5,190 nucleotides of DNA from Anaerolineales bacterium UBA3940. GTDB taxonomy: Bacteria > Chloroflexota > Anaerolineae > Aggregatilineales > UBA3940. The position numbers and the translations under genes were made by a program. The notes under the pieces were generated by a model, which worked only from the letters and a program-made list of their open reading frames with translations, did no database searches and was not told the DNA's origin. The DNA is taken from the NCBI GenBank assembly GCA_002385675.1, contig DGDY01000194.1, forward strand, positions 1 through 5,190, in the 5' to 3' direction. Of the stretch, positions 1 to 5,190 are shown in pieces. Each line of letters begins with the position of its first letter. Position 1 is the first letter of the stretch.

Positions 1-10
1 CCAACGTGAG

Positions 11-26
11 CGACCGGGAGAGGGGG
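11..26 (+). repeat. Fragment of a dispersed hairpin repeat
   Basis: The 16 bases CGACCGGGAGAGGGGG are an exact inverted copy of 1830-1845, the left arm of the large hairpin downstream of the YhhN gene. Only this arm is inside the window, followed by more G-rich sequence to about 39. The partner arm, if there is one, would lie left of the window. This is probably the end of another copy of the same hairpin element, closing the gene upstream. G-rich sequence raises the chance of coincidence, but 16 identical bases in 5 kb is hard to explain that way. Confidence 0.55.
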
Positions 27-55
27 CAGGGGGTGAGGGTTTCGCCACCCGCCGG

Positions 56-75
56 TTGACACTATAATCGGGTGG
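56..75 (+). promoter_or_regulatory. Promoter with consensus -10 box, probably giving a leaderless mRNA
   Basis: A perfect TATAAT stands at 63-68. Transcription would begin about 6-7 bases after it, at 75-76, right on the cluster of start codons GTG 72, GTG 75 and ATG 78, so little or no 5' leader would remain. No Shine-Dalgarno sequence precedes the starts. TTGACA is also present at 56-61 but only one base before the -10 box, so it cannot act as the -35 element for it. The proper -35 position (about 40-45) shows only a poor match. The start-site estimate is inferred from standard sigma-70-type spacing. Confidence 0.55.
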
Positions 76-1034
76 TGATGTGCCATCGACGACTGCTCAG
101 GACCGGGCTTGCCGCCGCCATCCTCACCCTGCTGCTCGCCGGGTGCGTACGTGGGGATCGTGCCGCCGGGGTGACGCTGCCGCCGCCGAGTATCACGCCG
201 GATGCCGGGCCGGATGTGGCCGCCGCTTCTCCGACCGTCACGCCGCCCCCCACCGCCACGGCGACCCCCACGAGCACGCCGACGCCCACGCCCACCATCA
301 CGCCTACACCCACCCCCACGCCGACCCCGCCCGCGTGGCGACCGCTCGCGCCGGGCATCAGCGAGGTGGAGGTCGCTGCGCCCATTCCGGGCCGGGACGA
401 CGGCGCGGTGTTCTGGGTGTATGCCGTCCGGCTTGATCCGGATGTCGTCACTTTCCGTGTTTTCCACGACGTAGAGGCGCACAGCATCGAGGAGTGGCAC
501 GCCATCACCGGGGCGGATGTCACCGTGAACGGCGGGTTCTTCTTCGGCACGCACCAGCCGCAGGGCCGGCTAGTCATCGATGGGGAGATGATCGGGACCC
601 CGCTCGACCCTGAGCAGCGCATCGGCGTGCCGGGGCTGTTCGCGGTGCTCGACGGCAAGGTGAGCATCACGTCGCTGGGGCGCTCGCGCTACACGCCGCG
701 CGGGCTGCGCTTCGATCAGGCAGTCGAGGCCTACCCCATGCTGCTGCTGCCGGGGCGGCAGCCTGCCTACCCGCCCGTCGATGGCGACCGCGCGCGGCGG
801 ACGGTGATCGGGATTGATGCCGACGGCAACGTGATCCTGCTGCTGATCGATGGGCCGATCTTCTCGCTGGTTGAGCTGGCGAACTGGCTGGCGGAATCTA
901 ACCTTAACCTCGACGTTGCGCTCAACCTCGACGGGGGCCGGTCGAGCGCGATGATGGTCACCGCCGGGGGCACGCGGACGGTCATCCCGTCCTACGTGCC
1001 GTTGCCCATCGTGATCGGCGTGTACGGGCGGTGA
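75..1034 (+). CDS. Phosphodiester glycosidase (NAGPA/DUF2233) domain lipoprotein
   Basis: A predicted exported lipoprotein of about 319 residues. Residues below are counted from GTG 72. The N-terminus has basic residues (HRR), a hydrophobic stretch and the lipobox LLAG-C with Cys25 as the lipid site. A Pro/Thr-rich low-complexity stalk follows at 54-87, then a globular domain from about 95 to the end. That domain carries the NAGPA-family signatures: VNGGFFFG (152-159), RRTVIGID (242-249), LLLIDG (256-261) and NLDGGRSSAMMV (285-296). The family includes the human enzyme that removes GlcNAc from mannose-6-phosphate diesters. Bacterial members are thought to cut sugar-phosphodiester bonds in envelope or exopolymer glycans, but the substrate here cannot be read from sequence. 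GTG 75 is chosen because the predicted transcript begins there; GTG 72 and ATG 78 are alternatives. The stop at 1032-1034 is 53 bases before the preferred start of the next gene, so the two are probably cotranscribed. Confidence 0.85.
   Translation: MMCHRRLLRTGLAAAILTLLLAGCVRGDRAAGVTLPPPSITPDAGPDVAAASPTVTPPPTATATPTSTPTPTPTITPTPTPTPTPPAWRPLAPGISEVEVAAPIPGRDDGAVFWVYAVRLDPDVVTFRVFHDVEAHSIEEWHAITGADVTVNGGFFFGTHQPQGRLVIDGEMIGTPLDPEQRIGVPGLFAVLDGKVSITSLGRSRYTPRGLRFDQAVEAYPMLLLPGRQPAYPPVDGDRARRTVIGIDADGNVILLLIDGPIFSLVELANWLAESNLNLDVALNLDGGRSSAMMVTAGGTRTVIPSYVPLPIVIGVYGR
231..332 (+). repeat. Low-complexity Pro/Thr codon repeat
   Basis: An imprecise six-base periodicity (ACN CCN codons) encodes a run of about 34 residues that is almost entirely Pro and Thr with a few Ala, Ser, Val and Ile. 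It lies between the lipidated Cys and the glycosidase domain, so it probably serves as an extended spacer through the envelope and may be glycosylated. Such tracts can change length by replication slippage in steps of six bases without breaking the frame. The complementary strand reads as (Gly-Val)n, which creates a misleading antisense open frame. Confidence 0.8.
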
Positions 1035-1077
1035 GCGGGCGGCCCCCGGTTTTATCCACACCAGAAGGACAATCACC

Positions 1078-1081
1078 GGAG
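1078..1081 (+). promoter_or_regulatory. Ribosome binding site deciding the YhhN start
   Basis: GGAG at 1078-1081 is six bases before GTG 1088, a good Shine-Dalgarno spacing. The earlier in-frame GTG at 1031 overlaps the previous stop (GTGA) but has no purine-rich site before it, so 1088 is preferred. Confidence 0.5.
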
Positions 1082-1087
1082 CTGCAT

Positions 1088-1819
1088 GTGTTCGATCTGC
1101 TGCCGCCTATCAGTCGTGCGGGTCTTATCGGGCTGGTCGGGGTGTGGGTGCTGGCCTACATCGTGGGGATGGTTTTCGGCAGGCCCAACGAGGATCGGTC
1201 ACGACGGCTGGCCGTGCCCGCCAGATTGGTCATGATCGGCGTTGTGCTGCTGGCCGCCCTGCTGTGGCTGGGCGTGACGGGCGGACGCCCAGCGGGCTAT
1301 GGCTGGCTGATCTTCCTGGGGCTTGCCGCCGGGGCGGTAGGCGACCTGATCCTTGCGGACGTGTTCAACCTGCGGCGGCCTGTCATCGCCGGGATGGCGG
1401 TTTTTGGCGCCGGGCACGTGCTGTACCTCAGCGCCGTGCTGCGGCTGCGCGCGCAGCTTGGGGCAGGGGGCGTGCTGCCGGTTGTGCTGGCCGCCGGGGC
1501 GGGCGCAGCCGTGGTGATTGTCGTGTGGGCGCTCGTGCTGCGCAGCCCGGCAGCCGGGCGGGCGCTCGATGTGGGGAGCCTGCTGTATGGGGCCCTGCTC
1601 GGCATGACGACGGCGCTGGCCGCCCTGCTGTGGCTGGAGACAGGCCGCATGGCGACGCTGGCGGTCGGGATGGCGCTGTTTCTGCTGAGCGATCTGCTGC
1701 TGGCGTCCTACCTGCTGAGGCGGCGGGGCTTCGTGTCGATCCGCGATGTGGTGTGGCTGATCTACAGTGCGGGGCAGGCGCTGATCGCGTTTTCCATCGG
1801 CGCGGCGGGGGTGGGATAA
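1088..1819 (+). CDS. YhhN family (TMEM86-like) lysoplasmalogenase, membrane protein
   Basis: An integral membrane protein of 243 residues with about eight hydrophobic segments (near 11-30, 45-63, 72-90, 98-118, 129-151, 162-182, 189-209 and 219-239), the topology and size usual for the YhhN/TMEM86 family. Family-type conserved positions are visible: GAVGDLIL (82-89, Gly-Asp), FGAGHVLYL (106-114, His110 and Tyr113), FLLSDLLLA (198-206, Ser-Asp) and WLIYSAGQALIA (223-234). Characterised members hydrolyse the vinyl-ether bond of lysoplasmalogens to an aldehyde and a glycerophospho-base. Many bacterial members are untested, so the substrate is inference. The start at GTG 1088 is backed by GGAG; GTG 1031 would add 19 polar residues and overlap the lipoprotein stop. 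The gene follows the lipoprotein gene and probably shares its promoter. The family call is firm, the exact reaction less so. Confidence 0.85.
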   Translation: MFDLLPPISRAGLIGLVGVWVLAYIVGMVFGRPNEDRSRRLAVPARLVMIGVVLLAALLWLGVTGGRPAGYGWLIFLGLAAGAVGDLILADVFNLRRPVIAGMAVFGAGHVLYLSAVLRLRAQLGAGGVLPVVLAAGAGAAVVIVVWALVLRSPAAGRALDVGSLLYGALLGMTTALAALLWLETGRMATLAVGMALFLLSDLLLASYLLRRRGFVSIRDVVWLIYSAGQALIAFSIGAAGVG

Positions 1820-1822
1820 CGG

Positions 1823-1879
1823 CCCTCCGCCCCCTCTCCCGGTCGGCACACAGGCGTGCCTGGGAGAGGGGGAGAAGGG
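1823..1879. terminator. Nested hairpin between convergent genes, likely two-way terminator and repeat element
   Basis: The arms 1830-1840 (CCCCCTCTCCC) and 1862-1872 (GGGAGAGGGGG) pair perfectly over 11 bases. Inside them 1845-1849 (GGCAC) pairs with 1856-1860 (GTGCC). Outside, 1823-1826 (CCCT) can pair with 1876-1879 (AGGG) after a few mismatches. It lies in the 109-base gap between the + strand YhhN gene and the - strand disulfide oxidoreductase gene, where a shared terminator is expected. There is no T tract on either side, so it is not a classical intrinsic terminator. The left arm reappears inverted at 11-26, which suggests a dispersed genomic element. Confidence 0.5.
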
Positions 1880-1928
1880 AGAACGTAATCGTGAGGCAGC
1901 CGAGCATCACGCGGGCGCGATGAGGGCC

Positions 1929-2582
1929 TTACCGCACCGCCGCGCGGATCGCGTCCACCAGCATATACTCCGGGACCGCGCCCTCGACAAACTCCCTGTC
2001 GTTGATCACCGTGCGCGGAACGCCCATGACGTTGTACTTCATCGATAGATGGGGGAACTCCGTCGCCTCGACCATGTCCGCCCGGACGCGGTCGCTGGCA
2101 ATCGCCATTGCGTGAGCGAGCACCACGGCTCGCGGGCAGTACGGGCAGGTGGGGGTGACGAACACCTGGAGATGGACATCTTCCTTCAGACTGTCGAGGA
2201 AGGCCCGCGTCTCGTCGCTCAGTTCGACCGCTTCTGGTCCGGCGGCGACGGCCTTAATGTCGTGCAGCAGCGAACTGAACTCATAGCCGGACGGGATGCC
2301 GTAGTAGCGCACGCCGTAATCCTTGCCGTCCGCGCCGAGCAGCACAATCGCCGGGATTTTGTCCACATTGTACTTCCGGGCGACCTCGGCGTCGTCCTGA
2401 AAGTCGTAAACCTCAACGCTGATCTGGTCGGAGAGTTCCGCGATCTCCTCAACGATCTCGCGTGTCTCCTTGCAGTAGTCGCACTCAAATGGCTGGGTGA
2501 AGACGACGAGACGGGCAGGTCCGGCAATGTCGGCCAGCATCTCCTGCACGTCGCGCCGTGTCTTTTCGTCCAAAAGGGGCAT
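1929..2582 (-). CDS. Protein disulfide oxidoreductase, glutaredoxin-like, two thioredoxin folds
   Basis: A 217-residue cytoplasmic protein (no signal peptide or membrane segment) made of two thioredoxin-fold units. Each unit has its own redox pair: CDYC at 34-37, following VVFTQPFE, and CPYC at 146-149, following LQVFVTPT. Each also has the cis-proline loop, KIPAIVLL near Pro77 and GVPRTVIN near Pro189. Length and layout fit the PDO/GlrX-like family first known from hyperthermophilic archaea and also found in bacteria, which makes, breaks or shuffles protein disulfides. The partner here is unknown; a thioredoxin reductase would be typical. The start is fixed by AGGAGG nine bases upstream; the frame stays open for 23 more codons, but they look like untranslated sequence. 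It lies 116 bases downstream of the YgeY-like gene on the same strand, so read-through transcription is possible, and no convincing promoter of its own is visible. Confidence 0.88.
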   Translation of the reverse strand: MPLLDEKTRRDVQEMLADIAGPARLVVFTQPFECDYCKETREIVEEIAELSDQISVEVYDFQDDAEVARKYNVDKIPAIVLLGADGKDYGVRYYGIPSGYEFSSLLHDIKAVAAGPEAVELSDETRAFLDSLKEDVHLQVFVTPTCPYCPRAVVLAHAMAIASDRVRADMVEATEFPHLSMKYNVMGVPRTVINDREFVEGAVPEYMLVDAIRAAVR

Positions 2583-2591
2583 GGGTCGTTT

Positions 2592-2597
2592 CCTCCT
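2592..2597 (-). promoter_or_regulatory. Strong Shine-Dalgarno site of the disulfide oxidoreductase gene
   Basis: On the - strand AGGAGG ends nine bases before the ATG at 2582-2580. It rules out the longer frame that begins at 2651 and sets the N-terminus at MPLLDEK. It is the strongest ribosome site in the window, suggesting efficient translation. Confidence 0.75.
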
Positions 2598-2660
2598 ATT
2601 AACAGAGCGCACCGGGCGTACCGGTCGCTCGCTTACGGCCAGTTTCAACACCCCTTTAGA

Positions 2661-2699
2661 TGCAGCCGGCTTCGGCTGGTTGCAGCGCTTGTCGCAACC
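2661..2699 (-). other. Overlapping inverted repeats after the YgeY-like gene
   Basis: Directly after the TAG stop on the - strand, GGTTGC (2699-2694) can pair with GCAACC (2683-2678) across a 10-base loop. Next to it CAGCCG (2678-2673) can pair with CGGCTG (2668-2663) across a 4-base loop. The two stems share base 2678, so they nearly stack. On the + strand a longer alternative stem, 2661-2670 with 2675-2684, closes a TTCG loop using two G-T pairs. No T tract follows, so this may be a weak terminator, a processing or mRNA-stability element, or chance in GC-rich DNA. Confidence 0.35.
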
Positions 2700-3931
2700 T
2701 AGCCTTTGCGGGAGAGCATCTGCGCGGCGAGCAGCGCATAGACCTGCGCGGCCCGTGCCACGTCGTCGAGCCGCACCTGCTCGTCAACCGTGTGGACGTA
2801 ACGGGGTTCACCCGGCCCGAAGCCCACTGTGGGGATGTTCATCTCACCCATACTGTACACGCCATCGGTCGAGAAAGTCCAGTGGCCGACGGTGGGTGTG
2901 CGCTCGCCGACGTGACGCATGGCGGCCACGAGCGCCCGCAGTAGCTCGTGCTCCTCGTCGAGCGCCCAGGCGTGGAAGGCCTCACGGGCGTCAAACGGGT
3001 AGCCGGTGTAGGAGGGAACGGTGTAGTTGACAATCTCGACGTCCGCCTTGATGCCCTCGCGCTCGATGATCGCCTCGATCTGTGTCTGGGCGCGGATCGC
3101 TGTTTCGCCGAGGGTCAGGCGGCGGTCAACGTAGAATATGCAGCGGTCGGGGATGGCGTTGAGGCCCGGCGAGTCGCTCTCAATGCCTGTCACGGCAATG
3201 TCGCCAGGCCCAAGGAAGGGATCGCCCGGCAGGTCGGCGGCGAGCAGGTCGATGCCGAAGATCAGCCGAGCGGCGGCGGTGATCGCGTTTCTGCCGAGGG
3301 CCGGGTTCGAGGCGTGGGCGCTCTTGCCGTGCACCGTGACCTTGAACAGCACGCGCCCGCGCTGCCCGCGCATGATCTGGAGGTCGCTCGGGTCGCCGAG
3401 AACCACCCAGTCCGGCTTGATGCCCTCCTCCTCGACAAGCACCTTCAGCGCGCAGCCCTCGCAGGGCTCCTGCTGGACAACAAAGGCCAGCAGGAGGCTG
3501 CCGTCCAGGTCGATGCGGCTCTCGACGAGGCGCTTGGCCGCATAGACCATCGCGGCAATGCTACCTTTGGCGTCCGCCGCGCCAAGCCCATACAGCACAC
3601 CATCCTCGATGACTGCCTCATAGGGCGGGTGGGGCCAGGGACCTGAGGCCGGTTCGACGGTGTCCATGTGGGCGTCATACAGCAGGGTCGGGCCGGTGGG
3701 GTCGCCGATGCGGGCGATGACGTTGCCAGCCCGGTCGATGCGCACATCCTCCATGCCGATGCGGCGCAGTTCCTGCTCGATGAGCTGTGCGACCGCGCTC
3801 TCCTGCGTGGACGGGCTGGGCGTCCGCACGAGCCGCTGCAAAAAGTCGACCATCTGCGCGCGTTCGTCGGCGTCAAGCGAGAGGCTTTCGCGGGCGAAAG
3901 ACGAGGAGGAGAAGAAGGGGAAGACGGGCAT
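2699..3931 (-). CDS. YgeY family M20 metallohydrolase (ArgE/DapE-like), with substituted catalytic base
   Basis: A 410-residue cytoplasmic hydrolase of peptidase family M20, closest by motif to YgeY, the selenium-metabolism-linked hydrolase group. Metal-site motifs are DAHMDT (86-91, His88), GAADAKG (117-123, Asp120), QQEPCEG (153-159, Glu155), LGDPSD (178-183, Asp180) and HTVDE (380-384, His380). The dimerisation-lid region has GRNAI and HGKSAHAS (His206), and YgeY-like strings RGQRGR (188-193), WTFSTDGVYSMG (351-362) and FGPGE (371-375) are present. Family enzymes remove acyl or aminoacyl groups from small substrates; the substrate of YgeY itself is not established. The odd point is Gln154 where the family has the general-base Glu, with Glu155 kept. 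The ATG is two bases after the stop of the sugar transferase gene and has GGAG ten bases upstream, so translation is probably coupled. No selenium-related gene lies next to it. Confidence 0.87.
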   Translation of the reverse strand: MPVFPFFSSSSFARESLSLDADERAQMVDFLQRLVRTPSPSTQESAVAQLIEQELRRIGMEDVRIDRAGNVIARIGDPTGPTLLYDAHMDTVEPASGPWPHPPYEAVIEDGVLYGLGAADAKGSIAAMVYAAKRLVESRIDLDGSLLLAFVVQQEPCEGCALKVLVEEEGIKPDWVVLGDPSDLQIMRGQRGRVLFKVTVHGKSAHASNPALGRNAITAAARLIFGIDLLAADLPGDPFLGPGDIAVTGIESDSPGLNAIPDRCIFYVDRRLTLGETAIRAQTQIEAIIEREGIKADVEIVNYTVPSYTGYPFDAREAFHAWALDEEHELLRALVAAMRHVGERTPTVGHWTFSTDGVYSMGEMNIPTVGFGPGEPRYVHTVDEQVRLDDVARAAQVYALLAAQMLSRKG

Positions 3932-3933
3932 GG

Positions 3934-5190
3934 TCAGTACGCTCCGCTGCCGAACAGGATACGGGGAATCGTCTGGAGGATGATGCGGGCGTCAAGGCCC
4001 AGCGACCAGTTCTCGATGTAGAAGATGTCAAGCAGGCACATCTCGTCAAACGGCACGTCGCTGCGTCCGCTGACCTGCCACAGTCCCGTGATGCCGGGCA
4101 GCACGTTCAGACGCTTGCGCTGCCATACCTCGTACTTTACAACCTCGTCGGGCGTGTTGGGGCGCGGGCCGACCCAGCTCATCTCGCCGCGCAGCACGTT
4201 GATCACCTGCGGCAGTTCGTCCAGGCTGGTACGCCGCAGGAAGCGCCCGACCTTCGTTACGCGCGGGTCGTTGACGACCTTGAGCAGCGTATCGCCCTTG
4301 AAGCGGTTAAGGTGCGCCACTTTGGACTTCATCATGTCGGCGCCGTCCACCATCGTGCGGAACTTGTAGACGGTGAAGGCCCGCCCGTCCTTGCCGATGC
4401 GCTCCTGCTTGAAGAACACCGGGCCCGGCGAGTCGAGCTTGATCAGCACGGCGATGATCGGCAGCAGGACGAGGAAGAACGGCAGCGCGATGATGCTCAG
4501 CAGGATGTCACCTGCGCGCTTGGCGAAATACGCCTCCGACGGCAGCCGGTCCGGGCCGGGGCTGATGAGCGGGATGCCGTTCAGGTTCTCGATGTCCACG
4601 TTGTACATCCGCCGCTGGAAGACGTCGGGCACCAGCCGGCAACGCACCCTCGCCTTATCACACACGTCCATGATGTGCATGATCTTGCGGTAGTACTGCC
4701 AGGGCAGCGTGACGATGACCTCGTCGATCTTGAACTCGGTCAGCACGCCCTCAAGCTGGCTAAGCTCGCCGAGGTGCTTGATGCGGCCCAGGCCGTTCTT
4801 CTTGTTCGGGTCGTCGTCAAGGTAGCCCGCGATCCGGTAGCCGAGGCCGGGGCTGGCGAGTATCGTCTGCATGACGGCGCGGCCTGCCTCCCCCGCGCCG
4901 ATCACCAGCACCTGCTCGACGCCAATGCCCTTGCGTCGCCGGGCGGCGAGGACGAGGTGCTCAATCAGCCGGGTCAGCGTGAGGGACGCGACGATGAGGA
5001 CACCCGCGACGATGAGCATACCACGGGAGTAGACCTCAGGCTGCACAAAGAAGGTGATGGCGAGCATCGCCACGATGCTCGTCGCCGTGCCGCTGCCGAT
5101 GCGGTAGATCTCCTCAAGCGGACGGCGGCGGCGATGGCGATCATACAGACCGTCGATGCGGTACATCAGCAGGCAGAGAACCGTCAGCAG
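3934..5190 (-). CDS. Polyprenyl-phosphate sugar-1-phosphate transferase (WbaP/WcaJ-like), N-terminus outside window
   Basis: A membrane enzyme that moves a sugar-1-phosphate from a nucleotide sugar to undecaprenyl phosphate, starting a glycan repeat unit for exopolysaccharide, capsule or glycoprotein. The frame runs to the window edge with no stop: eight codons (LLTVLCLL) precede the Met at 5166, so the start and probably the first membrane helices are missing. Numbered from that Met, there are helices near 26-41 and 49-68, a Rossmann-like CoA-binding_3 domain ([10 protein letters not shown], 86-95) and a membrane-embedded helix at 221-244 after KRAGD. The PF02397 catalytic domain then shows [14 protein letters not shown] (245-258), YKFRTM (267-272), the DE pair in LDELPQ (Asp316-Glu317), GPRP (333-336) and [15 protein letters not shown] (356-370), ending in FGSGAY. 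The Asp-Glu pair matches the catalytic dyad known from PglC. The sugar, often glucose or galactose, cannot be told. It overlaps functionally with no other gene here. Confidence 0.92.
   Translation of the reverse strand: MLTVLCLLMYRIDGLYDRHRRRRPLEEIYRIGSGTATSIVAMLAITFFVQPEVYSRGMLIVAGVLIVASLTLTRLIEHLVLAARRRKGIGVEQVLVIGAGEAGRAVMQTILASPGLGYRIAGYLDDDPNKKNGLGRIKHLGELSQLEGVLTEFKIDEVIVTLPWQYYRKIMHIMDVCDKARVRCRLVPDVFQRRMYNVDIENLNGIPLISPGPDRLPSEAYFAKRAGDILLSIIALPFFLVLLPIIAVLIKLDSPGPVFFKQERIGKDGRAFTVYKFRTMVDGADMMKSKVAHLNRFKGDTLLKVVNDPRVTKVGRFLRRTSLDELPQVINVLRGEMSWVGPRPNTPDEVVKYEVWQRKRLNVLPGITGLWQVSGRSDVPFDEMCLLDIFYIENWSLGLDARIILQTIPRILFGSGAY
3942..3945 (-). promoter_or_regulatory. Ribosome binding site of the YgeY-like gene, inside the upstream gene
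   Basis: On the - strand GGAG lies ten bases before the ATG at 3931 and within the last codons of the sugar transferase gene. With only CC between stop (TGA, 3936-3934) and start, this supports an operon with coupled translation. Confidence 0.45.

Noticed and set aside
56..61. TTGACA as a -35 box for the TATAAT at 63-68
   Set aside because: The spacer would be one base, where about 17 are needed. Using TTGACA with a later -10 box near 79-84 also fails, because that stretch has no AT-rich hexamer.
62..670. Long antisense open frame rich in Gly-Val repeats
   Set aside because: It is the complement of the Pro/Thr stalk and the glycosidase domain. The (Gly-Val)n run is forced by the codon repeat on the other strand, and there is no ribosome site or family motif.
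1144..1923. Long + strand frame overlapping the YhhN gene in another phase
   Set aside because: Its translation is Arg/Gly/Ala-rich with no domain, a typical shadow in high-GC DNA, while the overlapping frame has eight helices and conserved YhhN motifs.
2597..2648. Promoter for the disulfide oxidoreductase from TTGAAA (2648-2643) and TTAATA (2602-2597)
   Set aside because: The spacing is 40 bases, and the proposed -10 box overlaps the Shine-Dalgarno sequence.
2583..2651. N-terminal extension of the disulfide oxidoreductase by 23 residues
   Set aside because: AGGAGG with good spacing marks the ATG at 2582. The extension is basic and Pro/Arg-rich, unlike the family, and would place the ribosome site inside the coding region.
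2948..3646. + strand frame of 232 codons opposite the YgeY-like gene
   Set aside because: It is the antisense shadow of a gene with complete M20 motifs, and no start signal or recognisable domain is seen.
1..5190. CRISPR array, tRNA, rRNA or transposase
   Set aside because: No regularly spaced repeats, no cloverleaf or rRNA-like stretch, and no transposase or integrase motifs were seen on either strand.

Overview
This is a GC-rich chromosomal window of about 5.2 kb with five protein-coding genes and almost no spare space. I see no RNA gene, insertion sequence or CRISPR array. The (Pro-Thr)n linker in a secreted lipoprotein, the two-active-site glutaredoxin-like protein, the sugar transferase ending in a GAY tail, and heavy GC third-position codon use together suggest a member of the Chloroflexota, perhaps Anaerolineae. 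That placement is inference, since there is no marker gene here.

Left part, + strand. A repeat fragment lies at 11-26, followed by a consensus -10 box (TATAAT, 63-68) placed so close to the first start codons that the first gene is probably read from a leaderless mRNA. That gene (75-1034) encodes a lipoprotein with a phosphodiester glycosidase (NAGPA/DUF2233) domain on a Pro/Thr-rich stalk. Close behind it is an eight-helix membrane protein of the YhhN/TMEM86 lysoplasmalogenase family (1088-1819). The two look like one transcription unit acting at the cell envelope.

Middle. The + strand pair converges with a - strand group. Between them lies a strong nested hairpin (1823-1879) whose left arm is repeated, inverted, at the left edge of the window. 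It looks like a dispersed hairpin repeat doubling as a two-way terminator.

Right part, - strand, in reading order from the right edge: a polyprenyl-phosphate sugar-1-phosphate transferase (3934-5190, cut by the window edge) that would start an exopolysaccharide or glycan repeat unit; two bases later a YgeY-type M20 metallohydrolase (2699-3931); then, after a 116-base gap containing hairpins, a cytoplasmic protein disulfide oxidoreductase with two CxxC sites (1929-2582).

The most notable point is in the YgeY-like enzyme: the glutamate expected to be the general base reads as glutamine (Q154), while the visible metal ligands are kept. I found no clear evidence of a wholly new multi-gene system. 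The other points of interest are the leaderless promoter layout, the repeated hairpin, and the tight coupling of a peptidase-like enzyme to a glycan-initiating transferase.
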